NCBI GenBank assembly: GCA_947254375.1
Contig: CAMYCF010000007.1
Coordinates: 1-60,105 of the forward strand
DNA length: 60,105 bases
From: an uncultured Mobilibacterium sp.
GTDB taxonomy: Bacteria > Bacillota > Clostridia > Peptostreptococcales > Anaerovoracaceae
Direction: 5' to 3'
This document shows positions 1 through 10,000 of the stretch, piece by piece. A program made the translations under genes and the position numbers. The notes under the pieces were generated by a model. It searched no databases, was not told where the DNA came from, and worked only from the letters and a program-made list of their open reading frames with translations. Position 1 is the first letter of the stretch, and every line of letters starts with the position of its first letter.

Positions 1-53
1 ATGGTTCCGATGTTGATATGTGGCTTGTTTCTTTCAAATTTCTGCTTTGCCAT
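1..53 (-). CDS. tuf: Elongation factor Tu, N-terminal fragment (gene runs off left edge)
   Basis: The minus strand from base 53 reads ATG and then MAKQKFERNKPHINIGT, the typical start of bacterial EF-Tu, the GTPase that brings aminoacyl-tRNA to the ribosome. Only about 17 codons lie in the window; the GTP-binding motif lies beyond the edge. A TAGGAGGAAG ribosome binding site sits just before the ATG. It follows fusA by 73 bases on the same strand, the usual str-operon order. Identification rests on this short N-terminus plus gene order. Confidence 0.93.
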   Translation of the reverse strand, partial: MAKQKFERNKPHINIGT

Positions 54-126
54 TTTCTTCCTCCTATAAAATATAGTGAAAAATTTTTATTTCTTAAAAT
101 AAAATCATATCCTGTAAAAATTTGCC

Positions 127-2190
127 CTACTTTGAGAGTTTTTCCGTCAGGCTGTCCGGAAGTTTGTCGAAGTGGTCGAACTGCATTACATACACTCCGC
201 GACCCTGTGTCTTCGAACGAAGGTCCGTCGCATATCCAAACATTTCGGAAAGCGGAACGAATCCTCTTACGATAGCCGCTCCGTTGTTGATCTCGGAGCC
301 CTCTATCCTTCCTCTTCTCGAACTGATGTCGCCGATGATGTCTCCCATGTTGCTCTCCGGAACGGTTATCTCCACCTTGAAGATCGGCTCGAGCAAAACA
401 GGGTTCGCTTTTGCCGCCGCTTCTCTGAACGCCATGGAACCGGCGATCTTGAATGCCATTTCGGACGAGTCGACCTCGTGATACGATCCGTCGAAGAGTT
501 CCACACCTACGTCCACGACCTGATAGCCCGCGATAGGACCCATCTGCATCGCTTCCATGATACCTTCCTGTACCTTCGGTATGTATTCCTTCGGGATAGC
601 TCCTCCGGTGATCGAATCCTTGAATTCGAATCCGGCGCCTGCCTCACGCGGATATACTCTGATCTTGACGTGTCCGTACTGACCGCGTCCGCCGGACTGC
701 TTCGCGTACTTGTGGTCGACCTCGACCTCTTTCGTAAGCGTCTCCTTGTAGGATACCTGCGGTCTTCCGACATTTGCTTCGACCTTGAACTCACGAAGGA
801 GCCTGTCTACGATGATCTCGAGGTGGAGTTCTCCCATTCCTGCGATGATCGTCTGGCCGGTCTCTGCATTCGTATAAGTCTTGAAAGTCGGATCCTCTTC
901 CGCAAGTTTGGAAAGCGCGATGCCCATCTTTTCCTGACCTATCTTCGTCTTAGGCTCTATCGCTATCTCGATTACAGGATCAGGGAATTCCATCGACTCG
1001 AGAACGATCTGGTTCTTTTCGTCGCAGAGCGTATCGCCCGTCGTGGTCTGCTTGAGACCTACCGCTGCAGCGATATCTCCGGCGTATACCTTGTCGATCT
1101 CCTGTCTGTGGTTAGCGTGCATCTGCAGGATCCTTCCGATCCTCTCCCTCTTGCCTTTGGCCGAGTTATAGACGTACGAACCCGTAGTTAGCGTTCCGGA
1201 ATAGACCCTGAAAAACGCGAGTTTCCCTACGAAAGGATCCGTCATGATCTTGAACGCCAGAGCTGAGAACGGCTCTTCGTCGCTCGCCTTCCTCTCGTCC
1301 TCGGTCTCGCCGTCGCTTTTAACGCCTTTGATAGCCGGGATGTCGAGAGGGGACGGCATGTAGTCGACTACTCCGTCGAGCATCATCTGAACGCCCTTGT
1401 TCCTGTAAGCCGATCCGCAGAATACAGGGATGAGGTCACCTTTTATGGTCTCCTGTCTGATGACTCTTTTTATCTCATCGACGGTTATCTCCTCGCCTTC
1501 GAGATATTTCATCATCAGTTCCTCGTCCTTGTCCGAAACGGCCTCGAGCAGGGATTCTCTCCACTTCGTTGCAGTCTCTTTCATGTCTGCAGGGATCTCT
1601 TCGGTCGAAAATTCCTTTCCGAGTTCATCGCGGTAGATCTCAGCCTTCATTGTAATAAGGTCGATTATACCGATAAAATCGTCTTCCTTGCCGATAGGGA
1701 GCTGTACGGGAACCGCATTCGCTTTCAGTCTGTCTTCGACCATTCCTACGACCCTGTAAAAATCGGCACCGAGTATGTCCATTTTATTTACAAAGATCAT
1801 CCTCGGAACGTGATATTTTTCAGCCTGTCTCCAAACCGTCTCCGACTGCGGCTCAACGCCGCCCTTCGCGCAAAGTACCATAACGGCGCCGTCAAGTACA
1901 CGCAGCGATCTTTCTACCTCAACGGTAAAATCCACGTGTCCCGGTGTGTCGATTATGTTTATCCTCGTGTCTCTCCACTGGGCTGTGGTAGCTGCGGAAG
2001 TTATCGTAATGCCTCTTTCCTGCTCAGCTTCCATCCAGTCCATGGTGGCCGCTCCGTCGTGCGTTTCACCGATCTTGTGGTTGACTCCGGTATAGAAGAG
2101 TATTCTCTCCGTTGTTGTTGTTTTGCCGGCATCGATGTGTGCCATGATACCGATATTTCTCGTTTTTTCGAGTGAAAAGCTTCTTGGCAT
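127..2190 (-). CDS. fusA: Elongation factor G
   Basis: Ribosomal translocase GTPase, 687 residues, normal full length. The GTPase domain shows the P-loop AHIDAGKTT (about 17-25), DTPGHVDF (81-88) and NKMD (135-138). Domains II to V follow, including the IAGMGELHLEI segment of domain III and the GGRGQYGHV segment of domain IV. It lies between rpsG and tuf on the minus strand and should be co-transcribed with them from the promoter upstream of rpsL. The ATG is preceded by GGAGGAAG. No mutation or truncation is evident. Confidence 0.98.
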   Translation of the reverse strand: MPRSFSLEKTRNIGIMAHIDAGKTTTTERILFYTGVNHKIGETHDGAATMDWMEAEQERGITITSAATTAQWRDTRINIIDTPGHVDFTVEVERSLRVLDGAVMVLCAKGGVEPQSETVWRQAEKYHVPRMIFVNKMDILGADFYRVVGMVEDRLKANAVPVQLPIGKEDDFIGIIDLITMKAEIYRDELGKEFSTEEIPADMKETATKWRESLLEAVSDKDEELMMKYLEGEEITVDEIKRVIRQETIKGDLIPVFCGSAYRNKGVQMMLDGVVDYMPSPLDIPAIKGVKSDGETEDERKASDEEPFSALAFKIMTDPFVGKLAFFRVYSGTLTTGSYVYNSAKGKRERIGRILQMHANHRQEIDKVYAGDIAAAVGLKQTTTGDTLCDEKNQIVLESMEFPDPVIEIAIEPKTKIGQEKMGIALSKLAEEDPTFKTYTNAETGQTIIAGMGELHLEIIVDRLLREFKVEANVGRPQVSYKETLTKEVEVDHKYAKQSGGRGQYGHVKIRVYPREAGAGFEFKDSITGGAIPKEYIPKVQEGIMEAMQMGPIAGYQVVDVGVELFDGSYHEVDSSEMAFKIAGSMAFREAAAKANPVLLEPIFKVEITVPESNMGDIIGDISSRRGRIEGSEINNGAAIVRGFVPLSEMFGYATDLRSKTQGRGVYVMQFDHFDKLPDSLTEKLSK

Positions 2191-2245
2191 TACTTCCTCC
2201 TTTCCGCTGCTATAAGCTTTTTATTTGTGATCAACGTCATTGCGA

Positions 2246-2716
2246 TTACCATCTGAAGTGTGCAAACGCCTTGTTCGCTTCTGCCATCTTGTGAGTGTCT
2301 TCCTTCTTCTTTACGGAAGCTCCCGTATTGTTGGCCGCGTCCATGATCTCCTTCGCGAGTCTTTCCGACATCGTCTTCTCACCTCTGAGTCTGGTGTACT
2401 TCGTCAGCCAGCGCAGTGCGAGAGTCTGTCTTCTGTCGGGTTTTACTTCGATAGGGACCTGGTAGTTTGCACCACCGACTCTTCTTGCTTTAACTTCCAG
2501 CACAGGCATGATGTTTGCCATGGCTTTTTCAAATACTTCCAACGGTTCTTCGCCCATCGTCTCTTTTATCTGGTCAAACGCATCATATACGATACCCTGA
2601 GCAATTCCTTTTTTGCCGTCGAGCATGATGCTGTTGATGAGCTTGGCAACTACTACGCTGCCGTAAACCGGATCGGGAAGTACTTCTCTCTTTGGTACGT
2701 TACCTTTTCTTGGCAC
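2246..2716 (-). CDS. rpsG: 30S ribosomal protein S7
   Basis: Primary 16S rRNA-binding protein that nucleates assembly of the 30S head, 156 residues, the usual bacterial length. The start MPRKGNVPKREV and the internal GGANYQVPIEV motif are characteristic of the family. It is the second gene of the str operon (rpsL-rpsG-fusA-tuf) and lies 97 bases after rpsL. S7 is the translational repressor of the str operon in E. coli; I see no obvious S7-like target in the short rpsL-rpsG gap here, so any autoregulation may act on the leader hairpin before rpsL. Confidence 0.97.
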   Translation of the reverse strand: MPRKGNVPKREVLPDPVYGSVVVAKLINSIMLDGKKGIAQGIVYDAFDQIKETMGEEPLEVFEKAMANIMPVLEVKARRVGGANYQVPIEVKPDRRQTLALRWLTKYTRLRGEKTMSERLAKEIMDAANNTGASVKKKEDTHKMAEANKAFAHFRW

Positions 2717-2813
2717 TTCTCTTCCCTCCTTGTTCCTCGGGGTACTCGGCGAGCTTCCGTCACCCGCCGCGGCGCCTTAATATCTATATATTAAGACAAT
2801 ATCCCGAACTCAA

Positions 2814-3227
2814 TTATTTTTTCGGTCTCTTCGCACCGTACTTCGAACGGCCCTGAGCACGATTGGCTACACCGCCCGCTTCGAGCGTTCCTCTGATTAT
2901 GTGATATCTTACACCCGGAAGGTCCTTGACTCTTCCGCCCCTGATGAGAACAACGCTGTGTTCCTGCAGGTTGTGGCCGATACCCGGGATGTACGCGGAT
3001 ACCTCGATACCGTTAGTCAGACGCACCCTTGCGATCTTTCTCAGTGCTGAATTAGGCTTCTTCGGCGTAACCGTTTTTACCGCTACGCATACTCCCCTTT
3101 TCTGAGGCGAATTCGCGTTCGTCATCGTCTTCTTGAGCGTGTTGAGATTTTTCCCAAGCGCAGGAGCCGTCGACTTATGTACCGAACTCGTTCTGCCCTG
3201 ACGTACTAATTGGTTGATAGTAGGCAT
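2814..3227 (-). CDS. rpsL: 30S ribosomal protein S12
   Basis: Decoding-centre protein, 137 residues. The conserved TPKKPNSALRK (about 55-64) and GRVKDLPGVRYH segments carry the lysines whose change gives streptomycin resistance in other bacteria; both are the wild-type lysine here, so the sequence predicts a streptomycin-sensitive S12. It is the first gene of the str operon, with an AAAGGAGACAATA ribosome binding region, and lies 126 bases downstream of rpoC. That gap holds a near-consensus promoter and a strong hairpin, both listed separately. Confidence 0.98.
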   Translation of the reverse strand: MPTINQLVRQGRTSSVHKSTAPALGKNLNTLKKTMTNANSPQKRGVCVAVKTVTPKKPNSALRKIARVRLTNGIEVSAYIPGIGHNLQEHSVVLIRGGRVKDLPGVRYHIIRGTLEAGGVANRAQGRSKYGAKRPKK

Positions 3228-3259
3228 TATTGTCTCCTTTCTTCGTTATTTTATCTCTT

Positions 3260-3292
3260 CAGAGCACACAAACTCGAGGTTCGTATGCTCTG
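3260..3292 (-). promoter_or_regulatory. Stem-loop in the 5' leader of rpsL-rpsG-fusA-tuf
   Basis: On the minus strand the arms CAGAGCATAC (3292-3283) and GTGTGCTCTG (3269-3260) form a 10-bp stem with one G-U pair. The loop can pair further (AAC with GTT). It starts roughly 8 bases after the expected transcription start and ends about 32 bases before the rpsL ATG. No U-run follows, so it is not an intrinsic terminator. A ribosomal-protein autoregulatory leader is plausible but unproven. Confidence 0.55.
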
Positions 3293-3306
3293 ATTCGAAC
3301 TTTGTT

Positions 3307-3336
3307 ATTATATCAAGCTTCTTTAGGATTTGTCAA
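3307..3336 (-). promoter_or_regulatory. Sigma-A type promoter of the str operon
   Basis: The minus strand carries TTGACA (3336-3331), an 18-base spacer and TATAAT (3312-3307), both exact consensus hexamers. It sits in the rpoC-rpsL gap and would start transcription near 3300, separating str-operon expression from rpoBC. Confidence 0.85.
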
Positions 3337-3353
3337 TCAAAAGCCTGCGATAA

Positions 3354-6300
3354 CTACTCAACGATCACCTGTTGGGCGGATACTTCCGCCTCTTCGTCGA
3401 ACGGGATCCCGTCTTCAGGCTCTCCGTTCACGACATCCTCAAGCTCGCCGTAATCGACGCTGAGATTTTTGTATCCCTTCATGCCCGTTCCGGCAGGGAT
3501 GAGGTTTCCGATCATTACGTTCTCCTTGAGTCCGCTGAGGTTGTCTGTCTTTCCCTTGATAGCGGCGTCCGTAAGGATCTTCGTCGTCTCCTGGAACGAA
3601 GCTGCCGACAGGAACGATCTGCACTCGAGTGCGGCTTTCGTGATACCGAGGAGCTGCCTCTCGCAAACGGCCGGTTCTCCGCCGTTCTTTTCGGCTTCCG
3701 CATTCGCCGCGTTGATCTCGCCGATCTCGTAGAGCGCACCCGGTATGAGATGCGTGTCGCCCGTCTGTTTCGCCTCGTATTTCGAGAGCATCTGGCTCAG
3801 GATGACTTCGATGTGCTTGTCGTTGATCGATACACCCTGTTGCCTGTATACCTTCTGGACTTCCCTGACTACGTAGTTGTAGACTCCGGAAACGCCTTTT
3901 ATGCGCATGATGTCCTGAGGATTGAGCGAACCTGCGATGAGCGGTTCTCCCGCTTTTACCTCTTCGCCTTCTCTGTGGAGGACGTGCGCGCCGTTCGGAA
4001 CGCTGTACGTTTTTACCGTGTCTTCGCTTTCAACGGTGATCTCGATAGGCTTTTCTTTTTCCTCGACTACCGAAGTAACGACGCCGTCGTACTCGCATAT
4101 CGAGGCGAGGCCCTTAGGCTCCCTCGCCTCGAAGAGCTCCTCTACCCTCGGGAGACCCTGTGTGATGTCGCTTCCCGCGACACCGCCGCTGTGGAACGTT
4201 CTCATCGTGAGCTGTGTTCCCGGTTCTCCGATGGACTGGGCCGCTACGATACCGACCGCTTCGCCCGGGATGACCTTGTATCCGGTCGCCATGTTTTTAC
4301 CGTAGCACTTCGCGCAAACGCCCATTTCGCTCTTGCACGTCATGATCGACCTTACTTTTACTGTCTCGATGCCGGCATTTTCGATCGTTTCCGCATCTTC
4401 ATCGGTGATGAATTCGCCGGAAGCTACGAGGATCTCTCCGCTCGACGGATCGATGATATCTTCAGCCGAATATCTGCCCGCGATTCGCTCGGACAGTTTC
4501 TCGGTGAATGACTTCTTGTCCTGACCGAAGTCGTCCTTCGTCATCTCGAAGATCGCGCTTACTTCTATGCCTTCGTCGGAACCGCAGTCCTCCTCGGTAA
4601 CGATGACGCTGTGCGATACGTCTACGAGCCTTCTTGTCAGATAGCCCGAGTCGGCCGTACGAAGCGCCGTATCCGCGAGACCCTTACGGGCACCGTTGGA
4701 AGATATGAAGTATTCCAATATGGAAAGTCCCTCTCTGAAGTTCGCCTTGATCGGGATCTCTACCGTGTGTCCGGTAGCAGTGGCCATAAGTCCACGCATA
4801 CCTGCAATCTGGCTTATCTGCTTGTCGCTTCCTCTTGCTCCGGAGTTCGCCATGATGAACAGGTTGTTCATCTCGCCGAGGGAAGCCATGAGGGCTTTCG
4901 CTACCCTACCGGTAGCTCCGGACCACGTGTTGATGATCGCATCGTATCTCTGATCTTCGGTCATGAAACCGCTGTTGTAAGCATCTTCGATCGCGTCGAT
5001 CCTCTCGTCCGCCTCTGCGATGATGCGGAATTTCTCCTCCGGGATCTCCATGTCGGAAACGCCGATCGTGACGGCGGCGAGGGTCGAATAATGGTAACCC
5101 GTCGATTTGATGTAGTCGAGCATCATTACGGTTCTCGTGTTGCCGTGTTTCTTGAAGCATCTCCTGATGATCTCGGAGAGTTTCTTCTTCGTGCAGAGTA
5201 CGTCGATCTCGAGAGCGTGAGGATATTTCTCCCTGTCTACAAAACCGAGGTCCTGCGGTATCCCCTGGTTGAAGATGAACCTTCCGACCGTGGACTCGAT
5301 TATCTCGCCCGGATCGTCGGCATCGTTTTTGCACCTTACCCAAACCGTCTCGTGGATCTTTACTTCGTGGTTCCTGAACGCCATCATCATTTCGTCAATG
5401 TCGGCGAAACACTTGATCTCTCTCTTGTTGTCAGCCGAGAAGTAGTCTTTCTTCGCCCTTTCGATGACCGATGCGTCGCCGTTCCTCATCGGAGAAGTTT
5501 TCGGCGAGTGTTCGGACGCTCTGAACGCAAGAGCAGGATCTTTGTATGTCAGGTAGTAGCTCCCGAGTACCATGTCCTGTGAAGGAACGGTTATAGGTGT
5601 TCCGTCCTTCGGAGCGAGGATGTTGTTCGTCGAAAGCATGAGGAACCTCGCCTCTGCCTGCGCCTCCGCCGAAAGCGGTACGTGTACAGCCATCTGGTCT
5701 CCGTCGAAGTCGGCGTTGAATGCCGTACAAACGAGCGGGTGGAGTTTTATCGCCTTGCCGTCTACGAGTACCGGCTCGAATGCCTGGATACCGAGCCTGT
5801 GCAGTGTCGGGGCACGGTTCAGGAGTACCGGGTGGTCTTTTATTACGTAGTCGAGCGCGTCCCAAACTGCAGGATCGTCGTGAGCTTCGACCATGGCCTT
5901 GGCGCCTTTTATGTTCCTCGCCTTCTCTATGTTCGTCTCAACGAGCCTCTTCATTACAAAAGGTTTAAAAAGCTCGAGGGCCATCGTGCGCGGAAGTCCG
6001 CACTGATAAAATTTCAGTTCCGGTCCGACGACGATTACGGAACGTCCGGAGTAGTCTACACGCTTACCGAGCAGGTTCTGACGGAAACGTCCCTGTTTAC
6101 CTTTGAGCATGTCCGAGAGGGACTTGAGAGGCCTTTTGGCCGGTCCCATTACGACTTTGCCGTGGCGGCCGTTGTCGATGAGCGAGTCGACCGCTTCCTG
6201 GAGCATCCTCTTTTCATTCCTCAGGATGATCTCAGGTGCTCCGAGTTCGAACATCCTCTTCATCCTGTTGTTTCTGTTGATGAGCCTTCTGTAAAGGTCG

Positions 6301-7079
6301 TTAAGGTCGGATACGGCAAACTTTCCGCCTTCGAGCTGAACGAGAGGTCTGAGATCCGGCGGGATGATCGGAACGGTGTCGAGTATCATCCACTCAGGCC
6401 TGTTGCCCGACTGTCTGAGGGCCTCTACCGCCTCAAGCCTCCTTACGATCTTGCTCTTCTTCTGGCCGGACGCAGTCTTGAGTTCGGCTCTGAGCTCATC
6501 GGCGAGTTCGTTTACATCTATCCTCTTGAGGAGTTCTTTTACGGCCTCGGCGCCCATAGCCGCCTTGAAGTCGTCGCCGTACATGCTCATCGCTTCAAAA
6601 TACTGTTTTTCGTCGAGAATGTCCTTCTCGTTGAGAGGCGTCGTTCCGCCGTCCGTAACTATGTAGGACGCGAAGTAAAGAACGCTCTCAAGTTTCTTAG
6701 GCTGTACGTCGAGGACGATAGCGATCTTCGACGGCACTCCCTTGAAATACCAAATGTGAGACACAGGTGCCGCAAGCTCGATGTGGCCCATCCTCTCGCG
6801 CCTTACCTTCGCCTTCGTTATCTCTACGCCGCAAACTTCGCACTTGACGCCTTTGCCGCGTAGCTTGTTGCTTTTACCGCAGCCGCATACCCAGTCCTTC
6901 GTAGGTCCGAATATCCTTTCGCAGAAAAGTCCGCCCTCTTCCGGTTTGAGCGTGCGGTAGTTGATAGTCTCCGCTTTCGTAACCTCGCCGTATGACCATT
7001 CTCTGATTTTATCGGGTGAAGCCAATTTTATTTGCAGGGATTCAAACTTTTTAATGCTGTTATCTGTATCTTTGCTCAT
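3354..7079 (-). CDS. rpoC: DNA-directed RNA polymerase beta' subunit
   Basis: 1241 residues, within the Firmicute range. The N-terminal zinc ribbon has cysteines at about 65, 67, 80 and 83. The catalytic magnesium site NADFDGDQM lies at about 455-463, and the bridge-helix/trigger-loop region (ARGSDKQISQIAGMRGLM) is intact. It starts 9 bases after rpoB with which it must be co-transcribed. The C-terminus ends in a short acidic stretch. No intein or frameshift is visible. Confidence 0.98.
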   Translation of the reverse strand: MSKDTDNSIKKFESLQIKLASPDKIREWSYGEVTKAETINYRTLKPEEGGLFCERIFGPTKDWVCGCGKSNKLRGKGVKCEVCGVEITKAKVRRERMGHIELAAPVSHIWYFKGVPSKIAIVLDVQPKKLESVLYFASYIVTDGGTTPLNEKDILDEKQYFEAMSMYGDDFKAAMGAEAVKELLKRIDVNELADELRAELKTASGQKKSKIVRRLEAVEALRQSGNRPEWMILDTVPIIPPDLRPLVQLEGGKFAVSDLNDLYRRLINRNNRMKRMFELGAPEIILRNEKRMLQEAVDSLIDNGRHGKVVMGPAKRPLKSLSDMLKGKQGRFRQNLLGKRVDYSGRSVIVVGPELKFYQCGLPRTMALELFKPFVMKRLVETNIEKARNIKGAKAMVEAHDDPAVWDALDYVIKDHPVLLNRAPTLHRLGIQAFEPVLVDGKAIKLHPLVCTAFNADFDGDQMAVHVPLSAEAQAEARFLMLSTNNILAPKDGTPITVPSQDMVLGSYYLTYKDPALAFRASEHSPKTSPMRNGDASVIERAKKDYFSADNKREIKCFADIDEMMMAFRNHEVKIHETVWVRCKNDADDPGEIIESTVGRFIFNQGIPQDLGFVDREKYPHALEIDVLCTKKKLSEIIRRCFKKHGNTRTVMMLDYIKSTGYHYSTLAAVTIGVSDMEIPEEKFRIIAEADERIDAIEDAYNSGFMTEDQRYDAIINTWSGATGRVAKALMASLGEMNNLFIMANSGARGSDKQISQIAGMRGLMATATGHTVEIPIKANFREGLSILEYFISSNGARKGLADTALRTADSGYLTRRLVDVSHSVIVTEEDCGSDEGIEVSAIFEMTKDDFGQDKKSFTEKLSERIAGRYSAEDIIDPSSGEILVASGEFITDEDAETIENAGIETVKVRSIMTCKSEMGVCAKCYGKNMATGYKVIPGEAVGIVAAQSIGEPGTQLTMRTFHSGGVAGSDITQGLPRVEELFEAREPKGLASICEYDGVVTSVVEEKEKPIEITVESEDTVKTYSVPNGAHVLHREGEEVKAGEPLIAGSLNPQDIMRIKGVSGVYNYVVREVQKVYRQQGVSINDKHIEVILSQMLSKYEAKQTGDTHLIPGALYEIGEINAANAEAEKNGGEPAVCERQLLGITKAALECRSFLSAASFQETTKILTDAAIKGKTDNLSGLKENVMIGNLIPAGTGMKGYKNLSVDYGELEDVVNGEPEDGIPFDEEAEVSAQQVIVE

Positions 7080-7088
7080 AGTACCTCC

Positions 7089-10000
7089 CTATTCTTCATC
7101 GTCTTGGCTTTCTTCGCTGTCGTCTTCAGGCGCATCGTCGCTGCCGCTTATCGCCGCCATGAGGTCGAGGAATCCTTGGTCTATCGCTTTTTCGACATCT
7201 TCAGGCGACTCGCCGTCTTCACGGTCTCCGCCTTCGATATCTCCTTCGCGTTCTTCACCGGCTTCCGCCTCTGCGTCGCCGTCGATCCCGCCTTCGCTTT
7301 CGACACCGCTTTCGAGGTCGTCTTCGGCTTCGAATCCGTCGCCGTCGTCCGCCTTTTCGAGCGTAGTTCCTTCGAATCCGAGTACGTCGGCGAGTTCATC
7401 CTGAGATCCGTATGTCGACATGCCTTCGAAGTCGTCCGCGAAAGAGCCGGTAGCTTCGCCGATGAACTCGCTGAGTTCGTCAACATCTCTCTCCTGCTCC
7501 CTGCGTGCCGCAGCTTTTCTGTCGGTCTCCTTGAGCATGCGCTCGACCGTAGGAGCTTCGTCGTATTCGGAAGTCTCCTTGAGGTGGATCTCCTCGTTGT
7601 CGCCGGACAGCACCCTGATGTCGAGCGCCAGCGACTGGAGCTCTTTTATGAGTACCTTGAACGATTCCGGAATGCCCGGTTCAGGGATGTTCTCACCTTT
7701 TACGATCGCCTCGTACGTTTTTACCCTTCCGATGATATCGTCGGATTTTACCGTCAATATCTCCTGCAGGGTGTGCGCGGCGCCGTAAGCCTCTAGCGCC
7801 CATACTTCCATTTCTCCGAAACGCTGTCCTCCGAACTGAGCTTTACCTCCGAGAGGCTGCTGCGTTACGAGGGCATAAGGACCCGTGCTTCTTGCGTGGA
7901 TCTTGTCGTCTACGAGGTGGTGGAGTTTGAGCATGTACATGTATCCGACCGTAACGTCGTTGTCGAAGTACTCGCCCGTACGTCCGTCTCTGACCTTCAA
8001 TTTACCCGACTTCGGATAACCGCACTCTTCGAGCAGCTCTATAACGTCCTGCTCGCTCGCGCCGTCGAATACAGGCGTCGAGATGTACCAGCCTTTGGCT
8101 TTTGCCGCAAGGCCGAGGTGGACCTCAAGTACCTGACCGATGTTCATACGCGAAGGTACGCCGAGTGGGTTGAGCATGACCTGGAGCGACTCACCGTTGT
8201 CGAGGAACGGCATGTCCTCTTCCGGCAAAATGGTTGAGATTACACCCTTGTTTCCGTGGCGTCCCGCCATCTTGTCGCCTATGCTGATCTTCCTCTTCGT
8301 CGCAACATATACCCTGACGATTTTCTCTACGCCCGGAGGCATATCGTTCTTGGTAGCAGCTTTTCTGCGCTTGCCTTTTTTGTTTTCTTCGGCGTCATCC
8401 GAATCGCCGTGCTCGAGTATGTCGGCTAAAAATGCCGGTTTTTCCGGAACTACGTAGTTCTCGTTCTCTTCATCCGATTCATCTTCGCTCGTAAAAACGT
8501 CGACGTGGATGACTACGCCCTCTTCGCCGTTCGGCACCTTGAGAGACGTGTCTCTGGCTTCCTTCGATTTCTCACCGAATATCGCCCTTACGAGTTTGAG
8601 GTCGGCCGGGATGTCGCTCTCGCTCTTCGGCGTGAGTTTTCCTACGAGGATGTCCCCCGGTTTTACTTCGGCTCCGACCCTGATGATGCCGTCGGCGTCG
8701 AGGTTCCTGAGGGCAGCCTTCGATACGCTCGATATGTCGGCGGTTATTTCCTCTTTACCGAGCTTCGTATCCCTCGCTTCGCACTCGTATTTCTCTATAT
8801 GTATGGATGTGAGGACGTCGTCCATGAGGAGGCGCTCGTTCAGTATGATAGCGTCCTCATAGTTGTATCCTTCCCACGTCATGAAACCTATCAGCAGGTT
8901 TTTACCGAGTGAGATCTCACCCATGTTAGTCGCCTGACCGTCGGCTACGACTTCGCCTTCCTCGATGTGTTCGCCGTGGTTGACGATCGGCCTCTGGTTG
9001 ATGCACGTACCCTGGTTGGATCTGCAGAACTTGAGCAGTTTGTACTCGTCGATACCGCCGTCGGAATCGCGTTTTATCTTGACGAGATCAGCCGAAACGT
9101 ATTCTACAGTACCCGCCGAGCGCGCAACGACTACGGCGCCGGAGTCTATGGCCGCCTTGTACTCGATTCCCGTTCCGATGTACGGAGCTTCCGTAACGAG
9201 GAGCGGAACGGCCTGCCTCTGCATGTTCGATCCCATGAGTGCACGGTTCGCGTCGTCGTTTTCGAGGAACGGTATCATCGCCGTGGCGACTGATACTACC
9301 TGTTTCGGCGATACGTCCATGTAATCGACTTCGGATTTGTGCGACATCGTGATCTCGCCCTTGTAGCCCCTTACGGCGACCTTGTTGTTCGCGAAGCTTC
9401 CGTCCGCGTTCAGCGGTTCGTTCGCCTGTGCGATGATCATGAGCTCTTCGTCGTCGGCCGAAAGGTATTCGACCTCTTCGGTAACGATACCTCTCTCCTT
9501 GTCCACCTTCCTGTACGGCGTCTCGATCAGTCCGTATTCGTTGATCCTGCCGTAAGTCGTGAGCGAACCGATAAGTCCGATGTTCGGACCTTCCGGAGTC
9601 TCTATCGGGCACATCCTGCCGTAGTGCGAATAGTGTACGTCACGCACTTCGAATCCGGCTCTTTCTCTCGAAAGTCCGCCGCGTCCGAGTGCCGACAGCC
9701 TTCTCTTGTGAGTGATCTCCGCGAGAGGGTTGTTCTGGTCCATGAACTGTGACAGCTGAGACTGGCCGAAGAACTCTTTTACCGCCGTAGTGACCGGCTT
9801 GATATTGATGAGTCCCCTCGGGTTTTCCTCGTCGCTCGCCATCTTTTCTTTTATCGTCTTCTCCATTCTGGTGAATCCGATCATGAACTGGTTCTGCAGG
9901 AGCTCGCCGACCGTCTTCAGCCTTCTGTTGCCGAGATGGTCGATATCGTCGAGTTCGCCGATCTTGTTCTCGAGATTGAGGAGATAGCTTATCGACGCGA

